A DNA stretch of 64,000 nucleotides from Rhodothalassiaceae bacterium. GTDB taxonomy: Bacteria > Pseudomonadota > Alphaproteobacteria > Sphingomonadales > Rhodothalassiaceae. The stretch covers positions 1,155,491-1,219,490 of the forward strand of contig BPKC01000001.1 of NCBI GenBank assembly GCA_026004935.1, given 5' to 3'. Shown piece after piece: positions 41,456 to 49,800 of the stretch. The number at the start of each line of letters is the position of its first letter. The stretch's first letter is position 1. Position numbers and translations under genes: made by a program. The notes beneath the pieces are model-generated. The model had not been told where the DNA came from and searched no databases. It was given only the letters and a program-made list of their open reading frames with translations.

Positions 41456-43249
41456 ATGGCCGATCGGACGCGCCGGGAGCTGTCGCTGGTCTCGCTCAGC
41501 CTCGTCGCCGTCGCGCTGGGTGTGGCGACGGGGATCGGGGCCGCCGTGTTCCGCGTACTCATCGCCTTCTTCCACAACCTCTTTTTTGCGGGCGAAATCT
41601 CGGTCGCCTTCGACGCCAACCGCCTGACGCCCCCTTCACCGTTCGGTCCGTGGATCCTGCTGGCGCCGGTGCTGGGCGGGCTCGTGGTGGTATTCATCGT
41701 CCGCCGCTTCGCGCCCGAGGCGAAGGGCCATGGCGTGCCCGAGGTGATGGACGCCATCTACTACAAGGGCGGCGTGATCCGCCCCGTCGTCGTGTTCGCG
41801 AAGGCGCTGGCGAGCGCGATCTCCATCGGCAGCGGCCATTCGGTGGGGCGCGAGGGGCCGATCATCCAGATCGGCAGCGCCATCGGCTCGGTCTTCGGCC
41901 AATGGGGGCGGCTGGCGACCTGGCAGGTGATCACGCTGGTGGCCGCGGGTGCCGGGGCCGGCATCGCGGCGACCTTCAACACCCCGCTCGGCGGCGTGAT
42001 GTTCGCGATCGAACTGATGCTGCCCGAGGTCAGCGCCCGCACCTTCCTGCCCGTGGTGCTGGCGACCGGCACGGCCACCTATGTCGGGCGAATGGCCTTC
42101 GGCCTTGCGCCGGCCTTCACGCTCTCGCTCGCCGAGGTCTCCAATGTCGCGCTGCCCACGAACCCCGCGCTGCTGCCCCTTTATGTCGCGCTCGGCGTGA
42201 TCTGCGGGCTCGCCGCCTTCGCCTTCGTCCGGGGGCTGCACGGCCTCGAGGACGTGATGGAGGCGCGTCTGCCGAACCCCTACCTGCGGGCCGTGGCCGG
42301 GTTTGCCGTCCTGGGCGGCCTGTTCCTTCTGCTTCAGCCCACGACCGGGGCCTATCATGTCGACGGCGTCGGCTATGGCACGATCGAGGAGGTGCTCCAT
42401 GGCCGCCTCGATGTGGCGGAGACACTCTTCCTGCTGTTCGTCGCCAAGCTGTTCGCCACCACCCTGTCGCTGGCGAGCGGGGCTTCGGGCGGCGTCTTCG
42501 CGCCCTCGCTCTTTCTGGGCGCGACGCTCGGGGGCGCCTTCGGCAGCCTCGCCGGCATGCTCTTCCCCGAGCTCGATCTCACGGCGGCCCAGTTCGCGCT
42601 GATCGGCATGGCCGCGATGGTGGGAGGCGGCACGGGGGCCGCGATGACCGCCATTCTGATGATGTTCGAGATGACGACCGCGTATTCGGTCATCGTGCCG
42701 GCCATCATCGCGGTCGCCTGCGCGATCGGCACGCGCCGCGCCCTCTCGTCGGAAAACATCTACACCTTCAAGCTCTTGCGGCGGGGCCACCGCATTCCGA
42801 AGGACCGTCACACCAACATGTTCCTCGTGCGCCCCGCGCGCGAGGTGATGGCGCCGGTAAAGGGCCGCATCGCGGTCTCGGGCCGGCTCGACCGCGCGGA
42901 CGTCACGCTGCGGCCGCTCGTGATGGAGGGCGAGACGGGATATGCCCTGCTCGTGAGAGGCCGCCATGTCAGCGGCGTCATGCGCATCGAGGACTGGCGC
43001 CGGTTCGCCGGGGCGCGCGCGGGCGATGCGCAGGGATCGGGAGAGCCGCCGCAGGTGATGCGCCGCTTCATCCTTGCGCGGCCGGGGGATCTGATGGTCG
43101 ACGTGATCCGGCGGATGAACCGCCATCATGCCGAGCTCGTGCTCGTGGCCGAGGAAGGGCACAGCAGCGTGCACGCGGACGAAATCCTCGGCGTCATCGG
43201 CGATCACGAGCTCGCGGCCGAGGTCCGCGCCAGCTTCGATGACCGCTAG
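41456..43249 (+). CDS. ClC-family chloride channel/antiporter with C-terminal regulatory region
   Basis: A 597-residue protein with the ClC membrane core: GSGHSVGREGP (126-135, gating Glu at E133), the GASGGVFAPSLFLGA (GxFxP) motif and an anion-site segment in a two-fold inverted repeat. The usual GSGIP reads GSGHS here. The last 150 residues form a cytoplasmic region like a degenerate CBS pair, with RPAREVMAPVKGRIAV in the first unit and ARPGDLMVDVIRRMN in the second. I use ATG 41456; TTG 41438 is in frame upstream. Transport mode (channel or H+/Cl- exchange) is not decided. Confidence 0.9.
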   Translation: MADRTRRELSLVSLSLVAVALGVATGIGAAVFRVLIAFFHNLFFAGEISVAFDANRLTPPSPFGPWILLAPVLGGLVVVFIVRRFAPEAKGHGVPEVMDAIYYKGGVIRPVVVFAKALASAISIGSGHSVGREGPIIQIGSAIGSVFGQWGRLATWQVITLVAAGAGAGIAATFNTPLGGVMFAIELMLPEVSARTFLPVVLATGTATYVGRMAFGLAPAFTLSLAEVSNVALPTNPALLPLYVALGVICGLAAFAFVRGLHGLEDVMEARLPNPYLRAVAGFAVLGGLFLLLQPTTGAYHVDGVGYGTIEEVLHGRLDVAETLFLLFVAKLFATTLSLASGASGGVFAPSLFLGATLGGAFGSLAGMLFPELDLTAAQFALIGMAAMVGGGTGAAMTAILMMFEMTTAYSVIVPAIIAVACAIGTRRALSSENIYTFKLLRRGHRIPKDRHTNMFLVRPAREVMAPVKGRIAVSGRLDRADVTLRPLVMEGETGYALLVRGRHVSGVMRIEDWRRFAGARAGDAQGSGEPPQVMRRFILARPGDLMVDVIRRMNRHHAELVLVAEEGHSSVHADEILGVIGDHELAAEVRASFDDR

Positions 43250-43550
43250 AGAATTACTTCACCGATCTCGGCAGAACACACCCGGTTTTTCGAGTTTGAA
43301 ATCGGGACAGGGCAGGGCGGATCGCGAAGTCAATCTGCTGGCGAACCGCCGGAAAACATGTCAATCTTGGCGAACTAGCCACATTTTAAGAATTTGTTGA
43401 CCTGCACGACGGCATGATTCAGCCTGCCGTAGAGTGGCCGGGCCGCTTGGCGCCCGGCGGGCGGAGCAGGGAGTCGCGGCCGATGCCCGGGCATGCGTCA
43501 GGGTGTTGCCGCCTGCTGCCGGCCCAAGAGGATGCGGGGTGAGCGCAGGG
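43250..43550 (+). promoter_or_regulatory. AT-richer leader of the DUF2336-kinase pair, with a CtrA-like site
   Basis: No gene. The AT-richest part (43360-43400) contains TTAA-GAATTTG-TTGA (43386-43400), one mismatch from the CtrA full site TTAA-N7-TTAA, about 150 bases before the next gene. A TTGACC (43397) overlaps it and could be a -35 box, but no convincing -10 follows at 16-18 bases. Confidence 0.35.
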
Positions 43551-44672
43551 ATGGCGAGGCAGTGGGCGATCGAAGACCTGATGCGTCTGGCGCGCGAGCG
43601 CTCGGCCCACGCCCGTGCGACGCTGCTCGAGAACGTCACCGACCTGTTTCTCAGCGAAGAGGGGCGGCTCACCGAACAGGAACGGGCTCTCATCTCCGAC
43701 ATCCTGATCAAGCTGCTCGAGGAGGTCGAAACGGTGGTGCGCGAGCAGCTCGCCCATGCGCTCGCCCGCAGCGGCATCGAACTGCCGGAAGTCGAGCGCC
43801 TGCTCGCCCATGACGAGATCGCCGTCGCGCGCCCGATCCTGCTCAAAAGCCGCGCCCTGCGCGATCCCGATCTCATCGAGATCATCCGCTGGCGCAGCCA
43901 TGAGCACCGGCTTGCGATCGCCATGCGCGACGAGCTGAGCGAGGCCGTGAGCGACGCCCTCGTCGAATACGGCGAGGACGACGTGATCGAAGCGCTGCTC
44001 CGCAATCCCGACGCCCGGCTGTCCGAGAAGGCGATGGAATACCTCGTCGCCGAATCCCAGCGGGTTGACCGGTTCCAGGAGCCGCTCGTGCGCCGCCATG
44101 ATCTGCCGGATCATCTGGCGCTGAAGATGTTCTGGTGGGTGGGGGCGGCGCTGCGCCATGAGATTCTGAAGCGCGTGAAGGTGGATCCGCTCGTCCTCGA
44201 CCGCGCGGTCCATTCCGCGGTGGAGGCGTTGAAGGCCACCCACGCGCCCGAGCAGAGCGCCCATGCGAAGGCCTTCGCGCTGGCGCGGCGCCTGAAGGAA
44301 CGCGGCGAATTGACGCCGGAATTTCTTCTGGCTTGCCTCAGGAGTCGGCATCTGGCAATGTTCGTCGCCGGTCTGGCGGAGCTGGGAGGCATAGACCTCC
44401 GGACGGCTTGGCGGATCTTCGTCGACCGCGGTGGGGAGGGACTTGCCGTACTTGCGCGCGCCGCAGGGCTGACGCGCGATCAGTTCGCGAAGCTGTTCCT
44501 GCTGCTCGTCGAGCTGCGCAACGGCCAGCGCGCCCAACCTCCCGCGGTCCTCGAGCGGATCCTCGAGCTGTTCGACAAGATCGGAGAAGAGAAGGCGCGC
44601 ATCGCCCTCTTCTACTGGCGGCTCGACCGGACCTACGAGGAAGCGCTGGAGGAGCTTCGCGATGTCTGCTGA
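43551..44672 (+). CDS. DUF2336-domain protein
   Basis: A 373-residue all-helical protein of the alphaproteobacterial DUF2336 family, recognisable by the N-terminal LARERSAHARATLLENVTDLFL, the middle RWRSHEHRLAIAMRDELSEAVSDALVE and VLARAAGLTRDQFAKLFLLL near the end. HEAT-like helical repeats are likely. No enzyme motif is visible and the function is unknown. GTG at 43539 is an alternative start. It overlaps the downstream histidine kinase by 11 bases, so the two are probably translated together and may act in one signalling path. Confidence 0.8.
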   Translation: MARQWAIEDLMRLARERSAHARATLLENVTDLFLSEEGRLTEQERALISDILIKLLEEVETVVREQLAHALARSGIELPEVERLLAHDEIAVARPILLKSRALRDPDLIEIIRWRSHEHRLAIAMRDELSEAVSDALVEYGEDDVIEALLRNPDARLSEKAMEYLVAESQRVDRFQEPLVRRHDLPDHLALKMFWWVGAALRHEILKRVKVDPLVLDRAVHSAVEALKATHAPEQSAHAKAFALARRLKERGELTPEFLLACLRSRHLAMFVAGLAELGGIDLRTAWRIFVDRGGEGLAVLARAAGLTRDQFAKLFLLLVELRNGQRAQPPAVLERILELFDKIGEEKARIALFYWRLDRTYEEALEELRDVC

Positions 44673-46434
44673 CGGGGGCGCAAGGGGCGGCCGCATGGCG
44701 GAGGCGATCGATCTGCGCAGCTGGGCCGAGGCGCTGCGTCCGGCGCGGCCGGGCAAGGTCGAGGACGCACGCGACCGGGCACCCGCCCGGCTTTCCGACG
44801 ACGCGGCGGCACGGCCGGGCGATGCGCCGAACGACGCGCGCGCGGAGGTCGTCCGTCGTCCCTCTCTCGAGCGTCTTCTCGCGCGCGCCCGGGCCGGCCT
44901 CATCGACGATGCGCATCCCTTCTGTCTGGTCGCTGCCGACGGGCGCTTCGTGTTCGGCAACGCGCGCTTCGCGGATGTTCTGGAGGCGGCCGAGGAGAGC
45001 CGCTTCGGGCCGGGTGTCGGGGAATACGGCGAGGAGGTCTCCGCCGGCTATCGCCGGGTGCTGGACGAGGTCCTGCTCACGGGGCGCACCGTCGCCTTCG
45101 ACGAGTGGGTGCCGGGATCGGGCGGGCGCCGCTGCTGGCGCGGGCATCATTTCCCCGTGCTGGACGAACGCGGGCGCATCGAGGCGGTCGGCGCCATCTA
45201 CGTGGACGTCACGCGCGAGGTCATCGAGCGGCGCGAGGCCGTGCGGGCGCGCCGGCGCTTCAACGATTTCGCGCGTGCGAGCGGCGACTGGTTCTGGGAA
45301 ACCGACCGGGAAGGGCGGCTGCGCTACGTGTCGGAGCGCTTCGCGGCGCTCACCGGGACGCCTGCGGCCCTGTGGGAGGGGCGCTACCTCTGGGAGATCG
45401 CGGATCCCGCCGGTCAGCGGGAGCTGGAGGAGTCGCTGCGCGAGGCGATCGCGGCGCGCCGCCCCTTCCGGGGCGTCGGCTTCGCGATGGCGGCGGAGGA
45501 GGCGGGAGAGGACGGCGGTGAACGCGTCTGCCAGCTCGCCGGCGTGCCCGTCTTCGATCCCGACGACGGCAGCTTCCAGGGCTATCGCGGCGCCGGCATC
45601 GACATCACGCTCGCCGCGCGCGAGGCGGAGCGGCGCCGGGCCGCCCAGCGGCATCTGGAAGAGGTGCTGGAGACGCTGACGAAGAAGAATCTCGAGCTCG
45701 ATCTCGCCCATGCCCGCGCGGAGGCCGCGCTCAAGGCCAAGAACGAGTTCCTCGCCTCCATGAGCCACGAGCTGAAGACGCCGCTGAACGCCATCATCGG
45801 CTTCGCGGGCGCGATGGGGATGGAGGTCTTCGGCAAGCTCGACGACCGCTACAAGGCCTATGCGCGGGACATCGAGAAGGCCGGGCGGCACCTGCTTGCG
45901 CTGATCAATGATCTGCTCGACGTCTCCGTGATGGAATCGGCCAATCTCGTGCTGGACATCCGCCCCGTGCCGCTTGCGGCGGCGATCGAGCAGGCGCTCG
46001 CCTTCGTGCGCCTGCGGGCCGAGGAGCGGGGGCTCGCCCTTGTCGAACCGGAGTCCGTCGGCCCGGCCGAGGTTCTGGCGGACGAGCGGCGGCTGCTGCA
46101 GATCCTCGTCAACCTTCTCACCAACGCCATCAAGTTCACGCCGGCCGGAGGCAGGCTCGGGATCGACGTCGGGCTCGACAAGCGCGCGCGCGCGGCCTCG
46201 CTTACGGTCTGGGACACCGGCATCGGCATTCCGCCCGAGGCCCGGGAGCGGATCTTCGAGAAGTTCCACCAGCTTCGCGACAGCGTCTATGCCCATCGCA
46301 ACGAGGGCGCGGGGCTGGGGCTGCACATCTCGCGCGAGCTGGCGCGGCTCATGGGCGGCGACATCACCGTCGAGTCCACCCCGGGCGAAGGCAGCCGGTT
46401 CACCGTCACGCTGCCCCTCGCGCCGGAGGGGTGA
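44662..46434 (+). CDS. Soluble PAS-domain sensor histidine kinase
   Basis: A 590-residue kinase with no membrane segment. After a disordered 65-residue lead there are two PAS domains (about 80-185 and 200-315; DWFWETDREGRLRYVSERF marks the second), a short coiled coil, then HisKA with the phospho-acceptor H369 in SHELKTPLNAI, and HATPase_c with NLLTNAIKFT, DTGIGIP and GAGLGL. No response regulator gene is adjacent, so it probably signals to a distant or shared regulator. The PAS ligand is unknown. Confidence 0.9.
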   Translation: MSADGGARGGRMAEAIDLRSWAEALRPARPGKVEDARDRAPARLSDDAAARPGDAPNDARAEVVRRPSLERLLARARAGLIDDAHPFCLVAADGRFVFGNARFADVLEAAEESRFGPGVGEYGEEVSAGYRRVLDEVLLTGRTVAFDEWVPGSGGRRCWRGHHFPVLDERGRIEAVGAIYVDVTREVIERREAVRARRRFNDFARASGDWFWETDREGRLRYVSERFAALTGTPAALWEGRYLWEIADPAGQRELEESLREAIAARRPFRGVGFAMAAEEAGEDGGERVCQLAGVPVFDPDDGSFQGYRGAGIDITLAAREAERRRAAQRHLEEVLETLTKKNLELDLAHARAEAALKAKNEFLASMSHELKTPLNAIIGFAGAMGMEVFGKLDDRYKAYARDIEKAGRHLLALINDLLDVSVMESANLVLDIRPVPLAAAIEQALAFVRLRAEERGLALVEPESVGPAEVLADERRLLQILVNLLTNAIKFTPAGGRLGIDVGLDKRARAASLTVWDTGIGIPPEARERIFEKFHQLRDSVYAHRNEGAGLGLHISRELARLMGGDITVESTPGEGSRFTVTLPLAPEG

Positions 46435-46458
46435 GCGGCCCACGCGCACCAGCCGTTG

Positions 46459-46486
46459 CGTTCGCCGGTCAAGCCGGCGCACGACG
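46459..46486. repeat. Solo right arm (B type)
   Basis: TTCGCCGG-TCAAG-CCGGCGCA-CGACG followed by the same CGATGGG context that trails the complete B-type elements. No left arm lies 80 bases upstream, where the histidine kinase gene ends. Confidence 0.75.
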
Positions 46487-46579
46487 CGATGGGTGAGCAT
46501 CACCCGCCCATGCGTCCTCCCCCATCACCCACCCGCGCGGTCTGTTGTTCTCGCCGCCGGCACACCATTATTTCTATTT

Positions 46580-46687
46580 CGTCAACCGCCGGCTTGACCG
46601 GCGGGTCCAGCCGGCAGCGGGGACAACCTCAAGCACCGGTATCGTCCTCTGCGACGGCTGGATTCGCCGCTTTCGCGGCGAATGACG
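46580..46687. repeat. Complete 108-bp element, copy 2 (A-C type)
   Basis: Left arm CGTCA, ACCGCCGG-CTTGA-CCGGCGGG, TCCAGC; right arm GGATTCGCCGC-TTTC-GCGGCGAATGACG, then a run of seven A. The middle is nearly identical to that of copy 5. Confidence 0.85.
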
Positions 46688-46724
46688 AAAAAAAGGAGGG
46701 AGCCGCACGCCGGCGCTCTCTCCT

Positions 46725-46833
46725 CGTCACCCGCCGGCTTGACCGGCGGGTCCAACCGCCAGCGGGGCGATCCCCTGAGCCGGGTGCTGTCACCACTGTG
46801 GGCTCGGTTCGCCGGTCGAGCCGGCGAACGACG
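46725..46833. repeat. Complete 109-bp element, copy 3 (A-B type)
   Basis: Left arm CGTCA, CCCGCCGG-CTTGA-CCGGCGGG, TCCAAC; right arm TTCGCCGG-TCGAG-CCGGCGAA-CGACG. The middle differs from all other copies, and it is one base longer. Confidence 0.85.
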
Positions 46834-46867
46834 CGATGGGAAGCGTCACCCGCCGTCGCTTTCTTTG

Positions 46868-46975
46868 CGTCACCCGCCGGCTTGACCGGCGGGTCCAGCG
46901 GAGCGCGGAGCAATCTCGGCCGCCGGGAATGCCTCGGCCGCCTCATGGGTTCGCCGGTCAAGCCGGCGAACGACG
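46868..46975. repeat. Complete 108-bp element, copy 4 (A-B type)
   Basis: Left arm CGTCA, CCCGCCGG-CTTGA-CCGGCGGG, TCCAGC; right arm TTCGCCGG-TCAAG-CCGGCGAA-CGACG. The sequence appears identical to copy 6, including its middle part. Confidence 0.85.
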
Positions 46976-47012
46976 CGATGGGAAGGCGTCACCCGCCGTC
47001 GCACCTAGCCAT

Positions 47013-47120
47013 CGTCAACCGCCGGCTTGACCGGCGGGTCCAGCCGGCAGCGGAGACAACCTCAAGCACCGGGATCGTCCTCTGCGACGGCTGGATTCGC
47101 CGCTTTCGCGGCGAATGACG
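47013..47120. repeat. Complete 108-bp element, copy 5 (A-C type)
   Basis: Same arms as copy 2 (A-G mismatch at the base of the left stem, C-type right arm ending GAATGACG) and almost the same middle; the following A run is one shorter. Confidence 0.85.
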
Positions 47121-47156
47121 AAAAAAGGAGGGAGCCGCACGCCGGCGCTCTCTCCT

Positions 47157-47264
47157 CGTCACCCGCCGGCTTGACCGGCGGGTCCAGCGGAGCGCGGAGC
47201 AATCTCGGCCGCCGGGAATGCCTCGGCCGCCTCATGGGTTCGCCGGTCAAGCCGGCGAACGACG
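47157..47264. repeat. Complete 108-bp element, copy 6 (A-B type)
   Basis: Same sequence as copy 4. The trailing CGATGGGAAGGCGTCACCCG after it contains the stop codon (complement of TCA at 47278) of the gene that ends here on the other strand. Confidence 0.85.
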
Positions 47265-47277
47265 CGATGGGAAGGCG

Positions 47278-47961
47278 TCACCCGCCGGTGTGACGCTGGT
47301 CGCGCGGCAGCTGCTCCCGGAGCCACGAGGCGAGCGCGCGGGCGACCTCGCCGGCCGCCGCATTGAAGGCGGAGACGATCGCCTCGGGATCGCCCCCCGT
47401 GACCGGCTTTTCGGCCGTGAAGCTGCGCTCCGCGAAAAGATCGGCGGGGCGCGCCGCGATGAGGCGGGCGGTCAGCCGCACCGCAACGCGCGTGGGCGCG
47501 GCGTCCGCCCCCGTGGCTTCCGCATAGAAGGCATCCACCTCCGAGACCAGCCGCCAGTTCGGCACGACGCCGACTTCGTCTTCCGAGATCGCGACCACGT
47601 CCGGCAGGGTGTCGACCGCATGACGCAGCAGCCGTGCCAGCATGAGCGGGGTTTCGTCCGACCAGCGCGCGCCCGCGAGATACGCGATGCGATGGGCACC
47701 GATGCGGATGGCGATCCCGTCCGTCGCAAGCGCGCCCGGCAGGCTCGGTTCCAGGATCATCACGATCTGCGGGCCGCCCCCTTGCTCTTTGAGGCGCGGG
47801 GCGGCATCGGCGGGCGGCGCCGGGCTTTCAAGAAGATAGTAGGTCGGCGCGGGACCGGTATCGCCACCGGACAGGAGGCCGCCGCATCCCCCAGGAAGCG
47901 CGAGAAGGCAGAGCGCGAGGGCCCGAGCGCCCAGGCTCTTCGCCGTGGTGCAGCGGATCAT
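47278..47961 (-). CDS. ABC-transport auxiliary lipoprotein (PqiC-like) of the MCE system
   Basis: A 227-residue outer-membrane lipoprotein candidate: signal peptide with lipobox LPGGC at about residues 22-26, then the ABC_trans_aux pattern YYLLESPAP, a central PNWRLVSEVDAFYAEA, and RVAVRLTARLI before the closing FNAAAGEVARALASWL. In PqiC and related proteins this domain receives lipid at the outer membrane. It overlaps the MCE gene by four bases and is last in the operon. The final HTGG codons and stop lie in repeat-derived sequence. Confidence 0.8.
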   Translation of the reverse strand: MIRCTTAKSLGARALALCLLALPGGCGGLLSGGDTGPAPTYYLLESPAPPADAAPRLKEQGGGPQIVMILEPSLPGALATDGIAIRIGAHRIAYLAGARWSDETPLMLARLLRHAVDTLPDVVAISEDEVGVVPNWRLVSEVDAFYAEATGADAAPTRVAVRLTARLIAARPADLFAERSFTAEKPVTGGDPEAIVSAFNAAAGEVARALASWLREQLPRDQRHTGG

Positions 47962-48920
47962 CGGTTCTTACCCCCTTCCGCGGGCGGCACGTATTCGGGA
48001 CGCGGCCGCCCGTAGATGATCTGGGACGGGTTCTCCTCGAGACGCCGCAGGAGCCGGTCGAGGCTGCGGGTTGCGCGTCTGAGATCGGAGATGAGCGCGC
48101 CGATCTCCGGCAGGGTGTCGCCCGCGAAGCGGTCGATCGCGGGGCCGTTGCGGGTCACGACCGCATCGAGCGTCTCGGCGAAGGTCTTCAATGCGGCGAA
48201 GGCATCGCGCGCCTCGTCCAGAGTAGCGGGGCCTTCCCGTTGCACCAGCGCATCGAGACTGTCGGCGGTGCGGGTGATGCTCTCGGCCGTCTCACGCAGC
48301 GCCCGGATGGTGGCGCGGGTGTCCGCGATGGTTCCCGCGATCTCGTCCTTCTGGCCGTCGAGGGCGGCGGCGAGCGATTCCAGATGCGCCAGCGTGCCGG
48401 CGACGCGCCGGCGGTTTTCCTCATTGAGCAACTGGCGCACGGCGTTGATCGCGAGAATGGCCTCGTTGATGAAATCCGGCGCCTCCTCGAAAACCTGCTG
48501 GATGGGCGAACGCTCGGACGGGATGACCGGCGGCTCGCCGTCCGGCCCCGGTGCAAGGCGCTCGCCAGTCGGGGCACCACGGATCTGGACGAAGGCCGCG
48601 CCCGTGAATCCGAGGATCTCGAGTCGGGCGACGGCTCCCTGCGTGATCGGCACGTCGGCGCCGATCTCCACCTCCACCAGCACCTTCGAGGGATCCTCGG
48701 GCGGGATCCGGATGCGCTTGACGCTGCCGACCGGCACGCCGTTGAGCCGCACGCTGGAGCCCTTCGTCAGCCCCGAGACGGGACCGTCGAAATAGATCCG
48801 GTAGCGCAGCGTCTCCCGATCAACGTCTGCGCGCGTGAGCCAGATGACGAAGCCGAAGGCCGCGGTCACGAGAGCCAGCACGACGCTGCCGATGACGAGA
48901 AAATGGGCGCGGGTTTCCAT
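47958..48920 (-). CDS. MCE-domain substrate-binding protein (MlaD-like)
   Basis: Periplasmic lipid-binding component anchored in the inner membrane. The 320-residue protein has one N-terminal helix (FLVIGSVVLALVTAAFGFVIW), a single MCE domain (about 40-115: YRIYFDGPVSGLTKGSSVRL then NGVPVGSVKRIRI), and a long helical C-terminal part with coiled coils (DALVQREGPATLDEARDAFA). E. coli MlaD lacks so long a tail; this form suggests a periplasm-spanning or partner-binding helix. Confidence 0.88.
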   Translation of the reverse strand: METRAHFLVIGSVVLALVTAAFGFVIWLTRADVDRETLRYRIYFDGPVSGLTKGSSVRLNGVPVGSVKRIRIPPEDPSKVLVEVEIGADVPITQGAVARLEILGFTGAAFVQIRGAPTGERLAPGPDGEPPVIPSERSPIQQVFEEAPDFINEAILAINAVRQLLNEENRRRVAGTLAHLESLAAALDGQKDEIAGTIADTRATIRALRETAESITRTADSLDALVQREGPATLDEARDAFAALKTFAETLDAVVTRNGPAIDRFAGDTLPEIGALISDLRRATRSLDRLLRRLEENPSQIIYGRPRPEYVPPAEGGKNR

Positions 48921-48926
48921 CAGACG

Positions 48927-49787
48927 TCAGCCCTTTCCGCTCCGCGAGGGAGTCCCGGCCCGCCGCTGCGCGTCCCGTGCCAGCAGCGCCGCGCGCCCGC
49001 GCGGCCCATGGAAATACGACCGGATCCACGGGTGCTCGCAGGCGACGACCTCCTCAAGCGGTCCGATCGCGATCACCCGCCCTTCCGCCAGCACCGCCAC
49101 GCGGTCGCAGATCGCGAACAGGCTATCAAGATCATGGGTGACAAGAAAGACCGTCAGCCCCAGCGCCTCCTTGAGCGAGCGGATCAGCTCGTCGAAGGCG
49201 GCCGCCGAGATCGGATCGAGCCCGGAGGTCGGCTCGTCGAGGAACAGCAGCTCCGGATCATGCGCCAGCGCGCGCGCCAGCGCGGCCCGCTTGCGCATGC
49301 CGCCCGACAGCTCGGCCGGATGCTTGCCGAAGACGTCGTGGTCGAGGCCCACCATCGAAAGTTTGAGGCAGGCGAGCTCGCAGCGCAGCCGTGGCGGCAG
49401 GCGGTAGAACTCCCGCAAGGGGATTTCGACGTTCTCGCCCACGGTGAGCGCGGAATAGAGCGCACCGTGCTGGAACAGCACCCCCCAGCGGCGGCGCACC
49501 GCCTCCTCTTCGTCCGCCGACATCGCGGCGATATCGCGGCCGAAGACCGAGATCCGGCCGGCGGCGAAGCGCTGGAGGCCGACGATGGAGCGCAGCAGAA
49601 CCGACTTGCCCGACCCCGAACCGCCGACCACGCCCAGGATCTCGCCGCGGTAGAGATCGAGATCGAGTCCGTCATGAACCGTCTGCGCGCCGAAGCGGTT
49701 GACGAGCCCGCGCACGCGCACCACCACCTCGCGCCCGCGTCCCGCATCCTGAACCTCGCTCACCGCCTGCGCATCGCTGCCGGTCAT
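48927..49787 (-). CDS. ABC transporter ATP-binding protein (MlaF-like)
   Basis: Cytoplasmic ATPase of the lipid transporter. The 286-residue protein has Walker A GGSGSGKS (55-62), a Q-loop, the signature LSGGMRKRAALARAL, Walker B LLFLDEPTSGLDP and the switch His in VTHDLDSL, ending with an extension of about 35 residues (AGTPSRSGKG). It sits between the permease and MCE genes, 6 bases from the latter. Confidence 0.9.
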   Translation of the reverse strand: MTGSDAQAVSEVQDAGRGREVVVRVRGLVNRFGAQTVHDGLDLDLYRGEILGVVGGSGSGKSVLLRSIVGLQRFAAGRISVFGRDIAAMSADEEEAVRRRWGVLFQHGALYSALTVGENVEIPLREFYRLPPRLRCELACLKLSMVGLDHDVFGKHPAELSGGMRKRAALARALAHDPELLFLDEPTSGLDPISAAAFDELIRSLKEALGLTVFLVTHDLDSLFAICDRVAVLAEGRVIAIGPLEEVVACEHPWIRSYFHGPRGRAALLARDAQRRAGTPSRSGKG

Positions 49788-49800
49788 GCCGTGCGCTCCC

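Larger units (their letters stand above)
46435..47277. repeat. Array of palindromic two-hairpin elements between convergent genes
   Basis: This gene-free stretch holds a solo right arm (46459-46486) and five complete elements starting at 46580, 46725, 46868, 47013 and 47157, a period of 143-145 bases (element of 108-109 plus spacer of 34-37). The blocks 46580-46724 (A-C unit) and 47013-47156 are near-identical, as are 46868-47000 and 47157-47289 (A-B unit), so the array probably grew by segmental duplication. The spacers after B-type copies carry CGTCACCCGCCG again, a left-arm fragment. Confidence 0.85.

Noticed and set aside
46435-47290. CRISPR array
   Set aside because: The repeats are about 108 bases with internal hairpins, spacers are themselves conserved or duplicated, and no cas gene is near.
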